Below, in pieces: positions 41,921-51,565 of a stretch of DNA of 64,000 nt (position 1 is its first letter; each line of letters begins with the position of its first letter). A program made the translations under genes and the position numbers. A model generated the notes under the pieces. The model saw only the letters and a program-made list of their open reading frames with translations, searched no databases and was not told the DNA's origin. The stretch is from Flavobacterium sasangense DSM 21067 (GTDB lineage: Bacteria; Bacteroidota; Bacteroidia; Flavobacteriales; Flavobacteriaceae): assembly GCF_000686885.1 (NCBI RefSeq), contig NZ_JMLU01000004.1, forward strand, positions 1-64,000, given 5' to 3'.

Positions 41921-41932
41921 TCACTGAGCTTT
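41909..41932. terminator. Terminator overlapping the acyltransferase stop
   Basis: AAAGCTCAGT and ACTGAGCTTT with a 4-base loop, followed by TCTTTTTAT. It serves the acyltransferase gene and, in the other direction, the PLP enzyme gene that ends at 41937. Confidence 0.85.
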
Positions 41933-41936
41933 CTTT

Positions 41937-43424
41937 TTATAAATTAAACCAATTGTGAACCATTTCCTTGATTTCACCTTTGGCACTTTTATGAACAAAT
42001 TCATTGGTTTTAGGATTGTACTCGTAATCCGTTCCCCATTCTTTATGATTAGCTGCTAAAGCTTTGATGTTTTCGCAAACGAATTCAATTTCTTCTGTTG
42101 TAGTCGTTGGGTGAATCGACATACGAATCCATCCCGGTTTTTGAATTAAATCTCCTGAAGAAATTTTACAAACCAAATCATGCGAAGTTTCTTGGTCTAC
42201 GTGTAACAAATAATGTCCGTAAGTTCCAGCGCAACTGCAGCCACCACGTGTTTGAATTCCGAATTTATCATTTAGTAATTTTACTCCTAAATTGTAATGT
42301 AAATCATCAATGTAAAACGAAATGACTCCTAACCTATCTTGGTGTTGGTTTGCCAGAATATGTAAGTTATCGATATTTCCAAGAGCATCAAAAATGTAGT
42401 CAACAATTTCGTGTTCTCTATCTAAAATATTTTGAACACCCATTTTTTCTTTCAACTGAATTGCCAAAGCCGTTTTCATTACTTGTAAGAAACCTGGAGT
42501 TCCACCATCTTCTCTATCTTCGATATTGTCGATGTATTTGTGCTCACCCCAAGGGTTTGTCCAACTTACGGTTCCGCCACCGGGACAATCGGGAACGTTA
42601 TTTTTGTATAAATCTTTGTTGAAAATCAAAACGCCTGAAGTTCCAGGACCACCTAAAAACTTATGAGGTGAAAAGAAAATCGCATCCAAATAACTTTCTG
42701 CATCTTCTGGATGCATATTGATATTCACATACGGACCCGAACAAGCGAAATCTACAAAGCAAACACCGTTATTTTGGTGCATTAATTTTGCCACTTCATG
42801 ATACGGAGTTCTAATTCCGGTAACGTTTGAACATGAGGTAATTGAAGCAATTTTAAAACTTCTGTCTTTGTATTTTTCTAGTAAATTTTTTAATTCATTA
42901 ATACATAATAATCCGTTTTCATCAGCTGGAATTACCACTACATCAGCAATGGTTTCTAACCAAGACGTTTGATTCGAATGGTGTTCCATGTGCGAAATAA
43001 AAACGATTGGTTTCAACTCGTTTGGAATCGCAGTAAACTCTTTTAAATTTTCTGGAATACGAAGTCCTAAAATACGTTGGAATTTGTTTACAACACCCGT
43101 CATTCCGGTTCCATCGGTAATTAAAATATCCGAATCCGATGCGTTTACATGATGTTTGATAATGTGACGTGCTTCATGATACGCCATTGTCATAGCGGTT
43201 CCTGTAACAGAAGTTTCGGTATGCGTATTGGCAACAAACGGACCAAAATCATTCATTAATTTCTCTTCAATTGGGCGATATAATCTTCCGCTGGCTGTCC
43301 AATCGGTATAAATGATTTTCTTTTCCCCAAAAGGCGATTGAAATTTTTGATTGATACCAATTATATCCTTTCTGAACTCCTCAAAGTAACATTCTAATTG
43401 GGTTTTAGTTGTTGTAGTTGACAT
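41937..43424 (-). CDS. Class-V aminotransferase-fold PLP enzyme (cysteine desulfurase-like)
   Basis: A 495-residue PLP enzyme of the class-V/NifS fold. Visible marks: HMEHHSN (substrate His), VDFACSGPY (PLP Asp), the PLP lysine in FFSPHKFLGG and a Cys-rich block TRGGCSCAGTYGH. It is about 80 residues longer than SufS. Such long Bacteroidota members are of unsettled substrate, so sulfur mobilisation from cysteine is plausible but unproven. It lies 14 bp after the small gene at 43439. Confidence 0.82.
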   Translation of the reverse strand: MSTTTTKTQLECYFEEFRKDIIGINQKFQSPFGEKKIIYTDWTASGRLYRPIEEKLMNDFGPFVANTHTETSVTGTAMTMAYHEARHIIKHHVNASDSDILITDGTGMTGVVNKFQRILGLRIPENLKEFTAIPNELKPIVFISHMEHHSNQTSWLETIADVVVIPADENGLLCINELKNLLEKYKDRSFKIASITSCSNVTGIRTPYHEVAKLMHQNNGVCFVDFACSGPYVNINMHPEDAESYLDAIFFSPHKFLGGPGTSGVLIFNKDLYKNNVPDCPGGGTVSWTNPWGEHKYIDNIEDREDGGTPGFLQVMKTALAIQLKEKMGVQNILDREHEIVDYIFDALGNIDNLHILANQHQDRLGVISFYIDDLHYNLGVKLLNDKFGIQTRGGCSCAGTYGHYLLHVDQETSHDLVCKISSGDLIQKPGWIRMSIHPTTTTEEIEFVCENIKALAANHKEWGTDYEYNPKTNEFVHKSAKGEIKEMVHNWFNL

Positions 43425-43438
43425 GCGTTGTATTTTAT

Positions 43439-43933
43439 TTATTCTTTCGTTTGTCTTTCGTATAAAACCGTTTCTACTGTTTCAAAATCAGTTGGTTTTC
43501 CTTCTGTGACAAAATATTTTATTAAAACTTGACCCCATAAATCGCCACAAGAAAATTCAGCAATTATCCATCTGTGATTCAGAATTTTTGATGTATTAAT
43601 CAAAAACGGAACACCATCAATTGGTTCATAAGGAACAAGCGGATTTCCTTTTTTATTTTCGTTTAAACTAATCAAATCTTCCTTAACTTTTACAGCAACT
43701 TTTTGATAATCTAAATTGTTAGAAAAGAAATATTCTTGCGCATCTTCGTCGCTTTCCAAAGCAAAATAATTAGCATTAGCCAAACTAGCAACAGAATCTC
43801 TCGACGTTTTTAAATTCGCTTTTACTTTTAGTACCTCTTTGTCTTTAGCATCTAATATTTTGGTTGAATTCACATATTGAAATACATTAAACAATAATGA
43901 GAAAATCAAAGCATACAAAATTACGTTCTTCAT
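43439..43933 (-). CDS. Hypothetical membrane-anchored protein
   Basis: A 164-residue protein with one N-terminal hydrophobic segment (VILYALIFSLLFNVFQYV), a coiled-coil-like stretch (DKEVLKVKANLKTSRDSV) and a small globular C-terminal domain with a lone Cys (AEFSCGDLWGQVLIKYF). No family is recognised. It sits between the MBL hydrolase and PLP enzyme genes with gaps of 5 and 14 bp, so the three form an operon. Confidence 0.75.
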   Translation of the reverse strand: MKNVILYALIFSLLFNVFQYVNSTKILDAKDKEVLKVKANLKTSRDSVASLANANYFALESDEDAQEYFFSNNLDYQKVAVKVKEDLISLNENKKGNPLVPYEPIDGVPFLINTSKILNHRWIIAEFSCGDLWGQVLIKYFVTEGKPTDFETVETVLYERQTKE

Positions 43934-43938
43934 AAGTA

Positions 43939-44703
43939 TTAAATATTAATTTCTAAATTATCATAAGCTACAAACACATTTTCTGGCAATTTCTTCTGAA
44001 TTTCTACATGAAAACCAAACAAATGGCTAATATGTGTTAAATAAGTTGTTTTTGGACGCACCAAAGATATGAAATGTAAAACTTCTTCTAAATTAAAATG
44101 TGTTGCATGTGGTTCTTCTCTCAAGCAATTCACTACCAAAAACTTACAATCTTTAATTTTTTCGATTTCAGAAGCTTCCATTGTTTTCACATCTGTCAAA
44201 TACACAAAATCTTGAATTCGGTATCCAAAAACTTGTAAGGAACCATGATAAGCATTTACAGGAATAACAACTTCATCATTAACCAAAAACGATTGGTTAT
44301 TAATTACTTCATTTTCAGAAACTGAAGGTGCGCCTGGATATTTATTCTCGGTTTCAAAGATGTAATCGAATCTTCGTTCTAAATTCTTCAATACGCGTTG
44401 ATGAGCATAAATGGCAATAGCTCCTTGTTTAAAAAAGAACGGACGAATATCATCTAAACCCGCAGTATGATCCGCATGTTCGTGCGTAAATAATAATCCG
44501 TCAATTTTAGGACATTTGGAATTTAGCATTTGTTGTCTAAAATCGGGGCCACAATCGATAACAATAGAAGTATCTTCGGTTTCAATCCAAACCGAGACAC
44601 GTAATCGCTTGTCTTTCTCATCTGAACTCAAGCACACCGAGTGATGACTTCCTATTACTGGAATTCCTTGAGACGTACCTGTTCCTAAAAAGTAAATTTT
44701 CAC
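43939..44703 (-). CDS. MBL-fold metallo-hydrolase (PhnP/RNase-Z-like)
   Basis: A 254-residue metallo-beta-lactamase-fold enzyme. Visible metal ligands: THEHADHTAGLDD (HxHxDH), NAYHGSLQVFGYR and LTDVKT, and the C-terminal THISHLFGF. The N-terminal GTGTSQGIPVIG with the CGPDFRQQ block fits the phosphodiesterase-type branch (PhnP, RNase Z). Its substrate is probably a cyclic phosphate or RNA-like phosphodiester. It is the first gene of a three-gene operon. Confidence 0.87.
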   Translation of the reverse strand: MKIYFLGTGTSQGIPVIGSHHSVCLSSDEKDKRLRVSVWIETEDTSIVIDCGPDFRQQMLNSKCPKIDGLLFTHEHADHTAGLDDIRPFFFKQGAIAIYAHQRVLKNLERRFDYIFETENKYPGAPSVSENEVINNQSFLVNDEVVIPVNAYHGSLQVFGYRIQDFVYLTDVKTMEASEIEKIKDCKFLVVNCLREEPHATHFNLEEVLHFISLVRPKTTYLTHISHLFGFHVEIQKKLPENVFVAYDNLEINI

Positions 44704-44719
44704 AACCTTATCTTTTGCA

Positions 44720-44727
44720 CAAAAATA
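44720..44727 (-). promoter_or_regulatory. -7 box of the MBL operon
   Basis: On the minus strand the sequence reads TATTTTTG, 16 bp before the ATG at 44703. Confidence 0.5.
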
Positions 44728-44758
44728 ACAATAATTATGGTAGTTTTTATAAAATGAT

Positions 44759-44766
44759 TAACTTTG
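44759..44766 (+). promoter_or_regulatory. -7 box of the 44810 gene
   Basis: TAACTTTG matches TAnnTTTG and lies 43 bp before the ATG. Confidence 0.5.
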
Positions 44767-44809
44767 CAATTAGAGATTATTATTCTCGTGTACCCCAAAA
44801 TATATTTTA

Positions 44810-46294
44810 ATGAAAAGCATGGTTACAGATATTAAAGTTCGTGGAGATAAAGAGATAGAGCAAATCCCTTCCATTAAAGATAAAGCATTAAGAATCAATC
44901 TTAATGAAAACATCTATGGAACGTTTGCAGAGATTGGTGCAGGACAAGAAACAGTACGTAACTTTTTTAGAGCAGGAGCCTCTTCTGGAACTATTGCAAA
45001 GGCCATGTCGGCATACGATAAAGACTTTAGTGACGCTATTTATGGTGAAGAAGCTGATGGTCGTTATGTTACAGAAAGTCGTCTTCGCAAAATGCTAACT
45101 CACGAAATTAATCTTGTTGAACAACGTTTAAGTAGAGACAAACATCCAAATAAATTGTTTTTTAGTTATGCTAATACGGTTGCTACAATCGACTTTGCAA
45201 AGCAATTTAAAGGTCATGGATGGGTTGGAATTGTGTATCAAGTAGAGCCAGACGAAGATTATAACGAAATTATTCTTCACATTCGTTTCAAAGAAAATGA
45301 TGCCAAATTACAACAAGAAACTCTTGGAATTTTAGGGGTAAATTTAATTTATGGTGCTTTCTATAAATATAATGACCCGAAAAAATTACTTCGTTATTTA
45401 TACGACCATTTAGATAAAGACCAATTAGAAATTGATACGGTAAACTTTTCAGGTCCTCGTTTTGCTAATGTTGACAATCGTTTGATGAGTTTACAATTGG
45501 TTAAAAACGGAATGACCGATGCCGTAATGTTTGGTCCTGATGGAAAAAATATCTTACCTGCTGCTGTTTTATACAAGAAGAATATCTTAGCATTAAGAGG
45601 AAGTTTTAGACCTGTTACTAAAGTAAATATGGACATGTATGAGGAATCATACAACATGTTTATCAAAGAAAATAAAGTTGCCGAAGACAACACGTTTGTT
45701 GTTTTTGAAATTACGCTTTCCAACTTAAAAGCCGAAGGTGAAATTGACGAACGCGATTTCCTTGACCGTGCAGAGTTACTTTGTAAACTTGGGAAAAACG
45801 TAATGATTTCGAACTTCCAAGAATATTTCAAAGTTGTGGAATACTTCTCTAACTATTCAAAAGCAAGAATGGGATTAGCTATGGGAGTAAATAACTTAGT
45901 TGAAATTTTCGACGAGAAATACTACCGCCATTTATCAGGAGGAATATTGGAAGCTTTTGGAAAATTATTCTATCGCGATTTAAAAGTGTACTTATATCCA
46001 ATGAAAGATGATAATGGAAACGTTATCACTTCAGAAAACTTAAAAGTACATCCTAGAATGAAAGAATTGTACAAATTCTTCAAATTCAACGGAAAAGTAA
46101 TCGATATCAAAGATTATGACGAAAAGAACTTAGATATTTTCTCTAGAAAAATTTTAAAAATGATTTGTAGAGGCGAATCAGGTTGGGAAGATATGCTTCC
46201 TGAAGGAACTGCGGATATCATTAAAAAAGAAAAACTATTTTCTTACGCTTGCGAAATCGACTTCAAAGAGAAGCAAACAGAAGAAATTAACTAA
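44810..46294 (+). CDS. Conserved Bacteroidota protein of unknown function
   Basis: A 494-residue soluble protein that is widespread and highly conserved in Flavobacteriia. Databases sometimes mislabel it as a TonB receptor or an adenylyltransferase; I see neither a signal peptide nor a nucleotidyl-transfer motif. Conserved blocks are AEIGAGQETVRNFFRAG, IVYQVEPDEDYNEIILH and GESGWEDMLPEG. It is a single-gene unit with a terminator after it, upstream of rlmH. Confidence 0.75.
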   Translation: MKSMVTDIKVRGDKEIEQIPSIKDKALRINLNENIYGTFAEIGAGQETVRNFFRAGASSGTIAKAMSAYDKDFSDAIYGEEADGRYVTESRLRKMLTHEINLVEQRLSRDKHPNKLFFSYANTVATIDFAKQFKGHGWVGIVYQVEPDEDYNEIILHIRFKENDAKLQQETLGILGVNLIYGAFYKYNDPKKLLRYLYDHLDKDQLEIDTVNFSGPRFANVDNRLMSLQLVKNGMTDAVMFGPDGKNILPAAVLYKKNILALRGSFRPVTKVNMDMYEESYNMFIKENKVAEDNTFVVFEITLSNLKAEGEIDERDFLDRAELLCKLGKNVMISNFQEYFKVVEYFSNYSKARMGLAMGVNNLVEIFDEKYYRHLSGGILEAFGKLFYRDLKVYLYPMKDDNGNVITSENLKVHPRMKELYKFFKFNGKVIDIKDYDEKNLDIFSRKILKMICRGESGWEDMLPEGTADIIKKEKLFSYACEIDFKEKQTEEIN

Positions 46295-46299
46295 TATCG

Positions 46300-46326
46300 A
46301 AAATCACTCCCAAAAAGAGTGATTTT
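46300..46326 (+). terminator. Terminator after the 44810 gene
   Basis: AAAATCACTC and GAGTGATTTT with a 7-base loop. Confidence 0.8.
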
Positions 46327-46347
46327 TCATTTCACAAAACCAACCAC

Positions 46348-46821
46348 ATGAACATTCGTCTTTTAGCTATCGGAAAAACAGATAACAAAGCCTTACAAAC
46401 CTTGATTGATGATTACACCAAACGTTTGTCGTTTTACGTGAAATTTGATTTGGAAATTATTCCCGATATCAAAAACGTTAAGAATTTATCCGAAGCCCAA
46501 CAAAAAGAAAAAGAAGGCGAATTGATTTTATCCAAAATCACACCAACCGACCATTTAATTCTACTCGACGAAAACGGAAAAACGTTCAGCAGCGTAGGAT
46601 TCTCCGACTTTTTACAAAAGAAAATGAATGCTGGAATCAAAACCTTAGTATTCGTAATTGGTGGTCCATACGGGTTTAGTGAAACGGTATACCAAAAAGC
46701 ACAAGGTAAAGTTTCGTTATCCGAAATGACGTTTTCGCATCAAATGGTGCGACTTTTTGTAATTGAACAAATTTATAGAGGGTTCACAATTTTGAGAAAT
46801 GAACCGTATCATCATCAATGA
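46348..46821 (+). CDS. rlmH: 23S rRNA (pseudouridine-1915-N3)-methyltransferase RlmH
   Basis: A 157-residue SPOUT methyltransferase. The trefoil-knot motifs are present: ILLDENGKTFSS, VIGGPYGFSE and the C-terminal FVIEQIYRGFTILRNEPYHH. It methylates the pseudouridine in helix 69 of 23S rRNA. The length is typical and the C-terminus is the canonical YHH. It begins just after the terminator at 46300-46326. Confidence 0.95.
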   Translation: MNIRLLAIGKTDNKALQTLIDDYTKRLSFYVKFDLEIIPDIKNVKNLSEAQQKEKEGELILSKITPTDHLILLDENGKTFSSVGFSDFLQKKMNAGIKTLVFVIGGPYGFSETVYQKAQGKVSLSEMTFSHQMVRLFVIEQIYRGFTILRNEPYHHQ

Positions 46822-46872
46822 TAAGGTAAAAGGATAAAAGGAAGTTACTTCATCCTATTCTTAACTTATTAC

Positions 46873-47610
46873 TTATAACTTACACCCACATTCAGGCAAT
46901 TTTTTCTCATCGTACACAAATTCAAAAGAAGACAATTGAATTTCATTATTTGTTGCTTTCCAAGCCAAAATTTTGTTTTGAATGTATTGGTCGTACGTTA
47001 ATCGATTATCAAAATTCAAATGTAACATGGTGATTTTTCCATCGCTTGTAAAGTCAGCAAATTCTCTGATAAAATCGATAAATTCTTCTCTTGAAACATC
47101 GTTTCCATCAACGGTAATTTTATTGTCTTTATTGAAATTCACAGTGAAATTGTGGAAGTTTCTATAATGTTCGGCGTGTTTTTTAATAAAAAACTTAGAA
47201 AAATGTTTGCGGTATTTAAACTCGACATCCGTAAAAGGGAAAAAAGCCAAATTCTTAGCCACACTATCTGAATACGTAAAAACATTCATGGTTCCTTCTT
47301 TTGAGTGTGAACTGCGTTTCTTTTTGTCTTGTAAATTCATCACTTCTGGAATGACTAATTTCAAAGGCAAACGCTTGTCGATATTAAACACCCAATTGGT
47401 CGAAGCAATAGCATTTTTGCGATTCACTTCTACAATCGTATCTAATTTTTCTTTGTCATCTGGATTTTCTTCGGTTTTAAAGAACATATAAACAGGAGAA
47501 TGGTCGGTCATTTCTTTCATAACCGAAACACTTTCTTGGGGTAATAATACTTCTTCGTTATTACAAGAAAACAAGCCAATCAAGGCAACAATAGCAACTA
47601 ATTTTTTCAT
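46873..47610 (-). CDS. Lipoprotein of unknown function
   Basis: A 245-residue lipoprotein: the signal KKLVAIVALIGLFSC ends with the lipobox Cys. The mature part contains beta-like and charged segments and ends in a CGCKL tail. No recognised domain. It follows the dihydropteroate synthase gene by three bases, so the two are likely transcribed together from 48435. Confidence 0.75.
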   Translation of the reverse strand: MKKLVAIVALIGLFSCNNEEVLLPQESVSVMKEMTDHSPVYMFFKTEENPDDKEKLDTIVEVNRKNAIASTNWVFNIDKRLPLKLVIPEVMNLQDKKKRSSHSKEGTMNVFTYSDSVAKNLAFFPFTDVEFKYRKHFSKFFIKKHAEHYRNFHNFTVNFNKDNKITVDGNDVSREEFIDFIREFADFTSDGKITMLHLNFDNRLTYDQYIQNKILAWKATNNEIQLSSFEFVYDEKKLPECGCKL

Positions 47611-47613
47611 TCT

Positions 47614-48435
47614 TTATTTTAATTTACTGACTAATTTTATACATTCCACCGCTTCTTTTACATCGTGAACTCGAAGAATTTTAGCTCCTTTTTGCAACGC
47701 AATTGTATTCAACACAGAAGTGCCGTTCAAAGCTTCTTGTGGCGAACTTTCTAATACTTTATAAATCATCGATTTTCTGGAAACTCCGACTAATACTGGC
47801 AATTCTAGCATTTCGAACAACTCCATTTTATGTAATACTTCGTAATTCTGTTCTACTGTTTTGGCAAAACCAAATCCAGGATCAATCACAATATCCGAAA
47901 TTCCAAAGCTTCTCGCCTTTTGAATTCGCTCCGAAAAATAGAAAATCATTTCTTTTACAATGTCGTTGTAATCAGTTAGACTTTGCATCGTTTGCGGATT
48001 GCCTCGCATGTGCATCATGATGTATGGCACTTTCAATTCGGCAACGGTTTCCAACATTTTATCATCTAATAAACCTGCTGCAATGTCATTTACCATCGCA
48101 ACTCCATTTTCTACTGAAGCTTTCGCAACTTGAGCTCGAAACGTATCAACCGATAAAACAATATTAGGAAACGTTTCAACCAATGATTTCACAATCGGAA
48201 CCAAACGTTTGATTTCTTCTTCTTCCGAGACAAATTCGGCACTTGGCTTACTCGAATAGGCTCCGATATCAATAAAATCAGCTCCTTCCGAAAGCATTTT
48301 ATCAACCTGATGAATAATCGAATTGATTTCTTTATGCTTGCCACCATCGTAAAACGAATTGGGTGTCACATTCAAAATCCCCATCACTTTTGGAGTTGAT
48401 AAATCGATTAAATTTCCGTTGCAATTGATATTCAT
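47614..48435 (-). CDS. folP: Dihydropteroate synthase
   Basis: A 273-residue TIM-barrel enzyme. The marks are VMGILNVTPNSFYDGG, IDIGAYSSKPSAE, SVDTFRAQVAKA and VIDPGFGFAKTVEQNYEVL. It condenses para-aminobenzoate with dihydropterin pyrophosphate in folate synthesis and is the sulfonamide target. Length and motif order are standard. Confidence 0.96.
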   Translation of the reverse strand: MNINCNGNLIDLSTPKVMGILNVTPNSFYDGGKHKEINSIIHQVDKMLSEGADFIDIGAYSSKPSAEFVSEEEEIKRLVPIVKSLVETFPNIVLSVDTFRAQVAKASVENGVAMVNDIAAGLLDDKMLETVAELKVPYIMMHMRGNPQTMQSLTDYNDIVKEMIFYFSERIQKARSFGISDIVIDPGFGFAKTVEQNYEVLHKMELFEMLELPVLVGVSRKSMIYKVLESSPQEALNGTSVLNTIALQKGAKILRVHDVKEAVECIKLVSKLK

Positions 48436-48467
48436 CTTTATTTCTTTTCAATTTTGAGTTAATTCCT

Positions 48468-48475
48468 TACTTTTG
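48468..48475 (+). promoter_or_regulatory. -7 box of the DUF1599 gene
   Basis: TACTTTTG matches TAnnTTTG and lies 29 bp before the ATG at 48505. Confidence 0.55.
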
Positions 48476-48504
48476 AAAATTCTCACACAAATATAAAGCA
48501 AATA

Positions 48505-49044
48505 ATGTCGAATACTTCTCAACAATATGATAAAGTTATAGCGGTTTGTCGCGATTTATTTTCAAAAAAAGCACATGATTACGGAACGGCATGGCGTGTT
48601 TTACGTTTGCCTTCTTTAACTGATCAAATTTTCATTAAAGCCCAAAGAATTCGCAGCTTACAAGAAAACGAAGTCCGTAAAGTAGATGAAGATGAAACTT
48701 CAGAATTCATCGGAATTATCAATTATTGTGCGATGGCTTTGATTCAAATGGAAAAAGGAGTTGCCAATCAACCAGATATGTCAGCTGATGAAGCTGTAAG
48801 ATTATACGATGAAAAAATCGCGGAAACGAAAGCCTTAATGGAAAACAAAAATCATGATTATGGCGAAGCTTGGCGCGATATGCGAATCAGTTCTTTAACG
48901 GATTTAATCATTCAAAAGTTACTTCGTGTGAAACAAATCGAAGACAACAAAGGAAAAACTTTAGTTTCGGAAGGAATTGACGCCAACTACCAAGACATGA
49001 TTAACTATTCGGTTTTCGCTTTAATATTAATGGAAAATAAATAA
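48505..49044 (+). CDS. DUF1599 protein with an internal duplication
   Basis: A 179-residue protein with two similar halves: SKKAHDYGTAWRVLRLPSL with INYCAMALIQME, and NKNHDYGEAWRDMRISSL with INYSVFALILME. DUF1599 members are small cytoplasmic proteins of unknown role. The duplicated His-Asp-Tyr-Gly and Trp-Arg positions suggest a two-domain fold with paired sites. Confidence 0.85.
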   Translation: MSNTSQQYDKVIAVCRDLFSKKAHDYGTAWRVLRLPSLTDQIFIKAQRIRSLQENEVRKVDEDETSEFIGIINYCAMALIQMEKGVANQPDMSADEAVRLYDEKIAETKALMENKNHDYGEAWRDMRISSLTDLIIQKLLRVKQIEDNKGKTLVSEGIDANYQDMINYSVFALILMENK

Positions 49045-49104
49045 CAAGTCGTTAACACATTACCTTTTTTGTAAATTGTATTTTTATCAAAAATCAAAAA
49101 AAGC

Positions 49105-50178
49105 ATGAAAAAAGAAAACTTAAGTTGGATTTTACGCCTTATTATTTCTGCCTTATTTATTGTTTCGGCTGTAGCCAAATTATATCCATCGCCTTATTTT
49201 GCGATTTCCACTTTTGAAGTAAAACAATTGTATCCACTAGGATTTTCAGAAGGTTTTGCACCTTATTTCTCAAGAATTTTAATCGGAATTGAATTTGCTT
49301 TAGGAATTGCTATTTTATTAAAAGATTACTTGAAAAAAATCACGATTCCGGCTACCATTTTATTATTAGCTGTTTTCACAATTCACTTAAGCTACACCAC
49401 TTTCGTAAGCGGAAATGCAGGAAACTGTGGTTGTTTCGGAGAATTAATCCCAATGACACCGGTGGAAGCCATTATCAAAAACATCATTGCGATTTGTTTA
49501 TTAGTTTGGTTATTCAAAATACTACCCGCTGATGGAAAATCAAATTTTTGGTTGTTGAAATCGGTTGCTTTAGGCTGTATTTTAGGGCTTTTCATGTTGG
49601 CTCCTATTCGACCAGTTGAAAAAGTAATGACTGAACCAACTTCTGAAATTCAAGACAATTTAGGAGTTATCGCAGATTCTAGTGCTTTATTAACTGTTGA
49701 AGAGCCAAAAGCTGAAATCACTAAAGATACTATTAAAAAAACAGAAGAAAAGAAAACCGAAGATGCTCCTAAAAAAGTAAAATCCAGTTACGAGAAATAT
49801 TTTCCAGGAATTGATACCGATAAAAAGATTCTGTGCTACTTTGTTCCTGGTTGCGACCATTGTATGGATACCGCAAAAGAATTGAACGAAATGCGTAAAA
49901 AAGATAAGAACTTCCCTCCTGTTTATGTGATTTTTATGAATGAAGAGCCAGAGAAAATTCCAACATTTTTTGAATTCGCAGGAACGAAATTCCCATACAA
50001 AATGATTGATGTGATTCCGTTTTGGACAGAACTAGGTTCAGGAAGAGATACACCTGGAGTAAAATATTTATGGAATGGTAACGAATTCAAATACTACGAC
50101 GGCATCAATGAAAATAAATTCAACGGAGCCGAATTCAAGAAATTAATTAAAAAACCGTATTCAGAATTAAAAAAATAA
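49105..50178 (+). CDS. BT_3928 family membrane protein (DoxX-like plus thioredoxin-like)
   Basis: A 357-residue protein. The first 150 residues form four membrane helices of a DoxX/MauE-like type (LRLIISALFIVSAVAKLYP ... CGCFGELIP). After a Glu/Lys-rich linker the C-terminal part is thioredoxin-like with the motif YFVPGCDHCMDTA. The architecture matches the BT_3928 family, and a role in exporting or using reducing power is likely. It is followed after 3 bp by a thioredoxin-like lipoprotein gene, so the pair is an operon. Confidence 0.88.
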   Translation: MKKENLSWILRLIISALFIVSAVAKLYPSPYFAISTFEVKQLYPLGFSEGFAPYFSRILIGIEFALGIAILLKDYLKKITIPATILLLAVFTIHLSYTTFVSGNAGNCGCFGELIPMTPVEAIIKNIIAICLLVWLFKILPADGKSNFWLLKSVALGCILGLFMLAPIRPVEKVMTEPTSEIQDNLGVIADSSALLTVEEPKAEITKDTIKKTEEKKTEDAPKKVKSSYEKYFPGIDTDKKILCYFVPGCDHCMDTAKELNEMRKKDKNFPPVYVIFMNEEPEKIPTFFEFAGTKFPYKMIDVIPFWTELGSGRDTPGVKYLWNGNEFKYYDGINENKFNGAEFKKLIKKPYSELKK

Positions 50179-50181
50179 GCT

Positions 50182-50682
50182 ATGAAAAAAATATTCGTTT
50201 TAGCAACAATGCTAATCAGCACTTTAGGATGTGCACAAAAAGAAGAAACTACCTTTAAAAATGAAAGTCTTAATTATGTTTTAAAAACAACCGAAGATAA
50301 ACCAATTACTTTCCATGAAATAGTAAAAAAACACGAAGGAAAGACAATATTCATAGAACTTTGGGCTTCATGGTGTTCGGATTGTATCAAAGCAATGCCA
50401 GAAGTAAAAAAATTAAACCAAACTTATGGTAAAGACGTTGTTTTTGTAAACTTATCATTTGACAAAACATCTGAAAAATGGATTCAAGGAATCGAAAAAC
50501 ATGAAGTGGAAGGTGAGAATTATTTCATTGGTGACAACATGAAAGGAACATTTGGGAAATCATTAGATGTAGATTGGATTCCAAGATACTTAATAGTGGA
50601 CAAAACTGGTAAAATTGTTTTATACAGAGCCATAGAAAAAGATTTTGACAAAATAAAAGAGGTATTAAACAAGGTTAAATAA
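50182..50682 (+). CDS. TlpA-like thioredoxin lipoprotein
   Basis: A 166-residue protein with a lipobox (KKIFVLATMLISTLGC) and a TlpA/ResA-like thioredoxin fold; the redox motif is LWASWCSDCIKAMPE (Cys-Ser-Asp-Cys). It probably reduces disulfides in the periplasm. The gene starts 3 bp after the BT_3928 gene, so the two probably work together. It is a single-domain protein. Confidence 0.88.
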   Translation: MKKIFVLATMLISTLGCAQKEETTFKNESLNYVLKTTEDKPITFHEIVKKHEGKTIFIELWASWCSDCIKAMPEVKKLNQTYGKDVVFVNLSFDKTSEKWIQGIEKHEVEGENYFIGDNMKGTFGKSLDVDWIPRYLIVDKTGKIVLYRAIEKDFDKIKEVLNKVK

Positions 50683-50762
50683 ATAGTAGAATCTTCGCAA
50701 ACCTTTGCGTAAATTTATTACAAAGAGGTGACCAAAAAACACTAATTAAACAAACAAATTAG

Positions 50763-50770
50763 TACTTTTG
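50763..50770 (+). promoter_or_regulatory. -7 box of tpiA
   Basis: TACTTTTG matches TAnnTTTG and lies 23 bp before the ATG at 50794. Confidence 0.6.
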
Positions 50771-50793
50771 AAATTAATAAAAATGAAATTTCA

Positions 50794-51543
50794 ATGAGAA
50801 AAAATATCGTAGCTGGAAACTGGAAAATGCATAAAAACCAACAGGAAACTATTGCATTAATAGAAGAAATTATCGCTAAAAAACCAAATACTTCAACTGA
50901 AATTATTGTAGCACCTACATTTGTAAACTTAGCTAAAGCAGTTGAAATTACGAATGGAAAAGGAATTACTGTAACAGCCCAAAACATGCACCAAGCAGAA
51001 GGTGGCGCTTTCACTGGCGAAATTGCAGCTGGAATGTTGACTGATATCGGTGTAAACACAGTAATCTTAGGTCACAGCGAAAGACGTGCGTATTTTCATG
51101 AAACAGATGCTTTGTTGGCTAGTAAAGTGGATACCGCATTAAAACACGAAATGCGTGTTATTTTCTGCTTTGGTGAAGAATTGAAAGACCGTCAAAACGA
51201 CAATCATTTTAATGTGGTGGAATACCAATTACGTGATGGATTGTTCCATTTAGAGAAGAAAGATTGGACTAATATTGTATTAGCTTACGAACCGGTTTGG
51301 GCAATTGGAACAGGCGAAACCGCTTCTCCTGAACAAGCGCAAGAAATGCACAAATTCATAAGAACTTTAGTTGAAAAAGTATACGGCTTTGACATTGCAG
51401 ACAACTTAACCATTTTATACGGAGGAAGCGTAAAACCAGATAACGCCAAAGAAATCTTCTCAAAACCTGATGTCGATGGTGGATTAATTGGTGGTGCTGC
51501 GTTAAAAGCAGATGACTTTTTAGCTATAGTGAATGGGTTTTAA
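50794..51543 (+). CDS. tpiA: Triose-phosphate isomerase
   Basis: A 249-residue TIM barrel of standard length. Substrate Asn/Lys in AGNWKMHKN, electrophilic His in VILGHSERR and catalytic Glu in AYEPVWAIGTG, then YGGSVKPDN and GGLIGGAAL. It interconverts dihydroxyacetone phosphate and glyceraldehyde 3-phosphate. An unusual terminator with an inserted repeat follows (51566-51677). Confidence 0.97.
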   Translation: MRKNIVAGNWKMHKNQQETIALIEEIIAKKPNTSTEIIVAPTFVNLAKAVEITNGKGITVTAQNMHQAEGGAFTGEIAAGMLTDIGVNTVILGHSERRAYFHETDALLASKVDTALKHEMRVIFCFGEELKDRQNDNHFNVVEYQLRDGLFHLEKKDWTNIVLAYEPVWAIGTGETASPEQAQEMHKFIRTLVEKVYGFDIADNLTILYGGSVKPDNAKEIFSKPDVDGGLIGGAALKADDFLAIVNGF

Positions 51544-51565
51544 TTTTTGAATTTAAATAAATTCT

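Noticed and set aside
44810..46294. TonB-dependent receptor
   Set aside because: No signal peptide, plug domain or beta-barrel pattern is visible, so I keep it as unknown.
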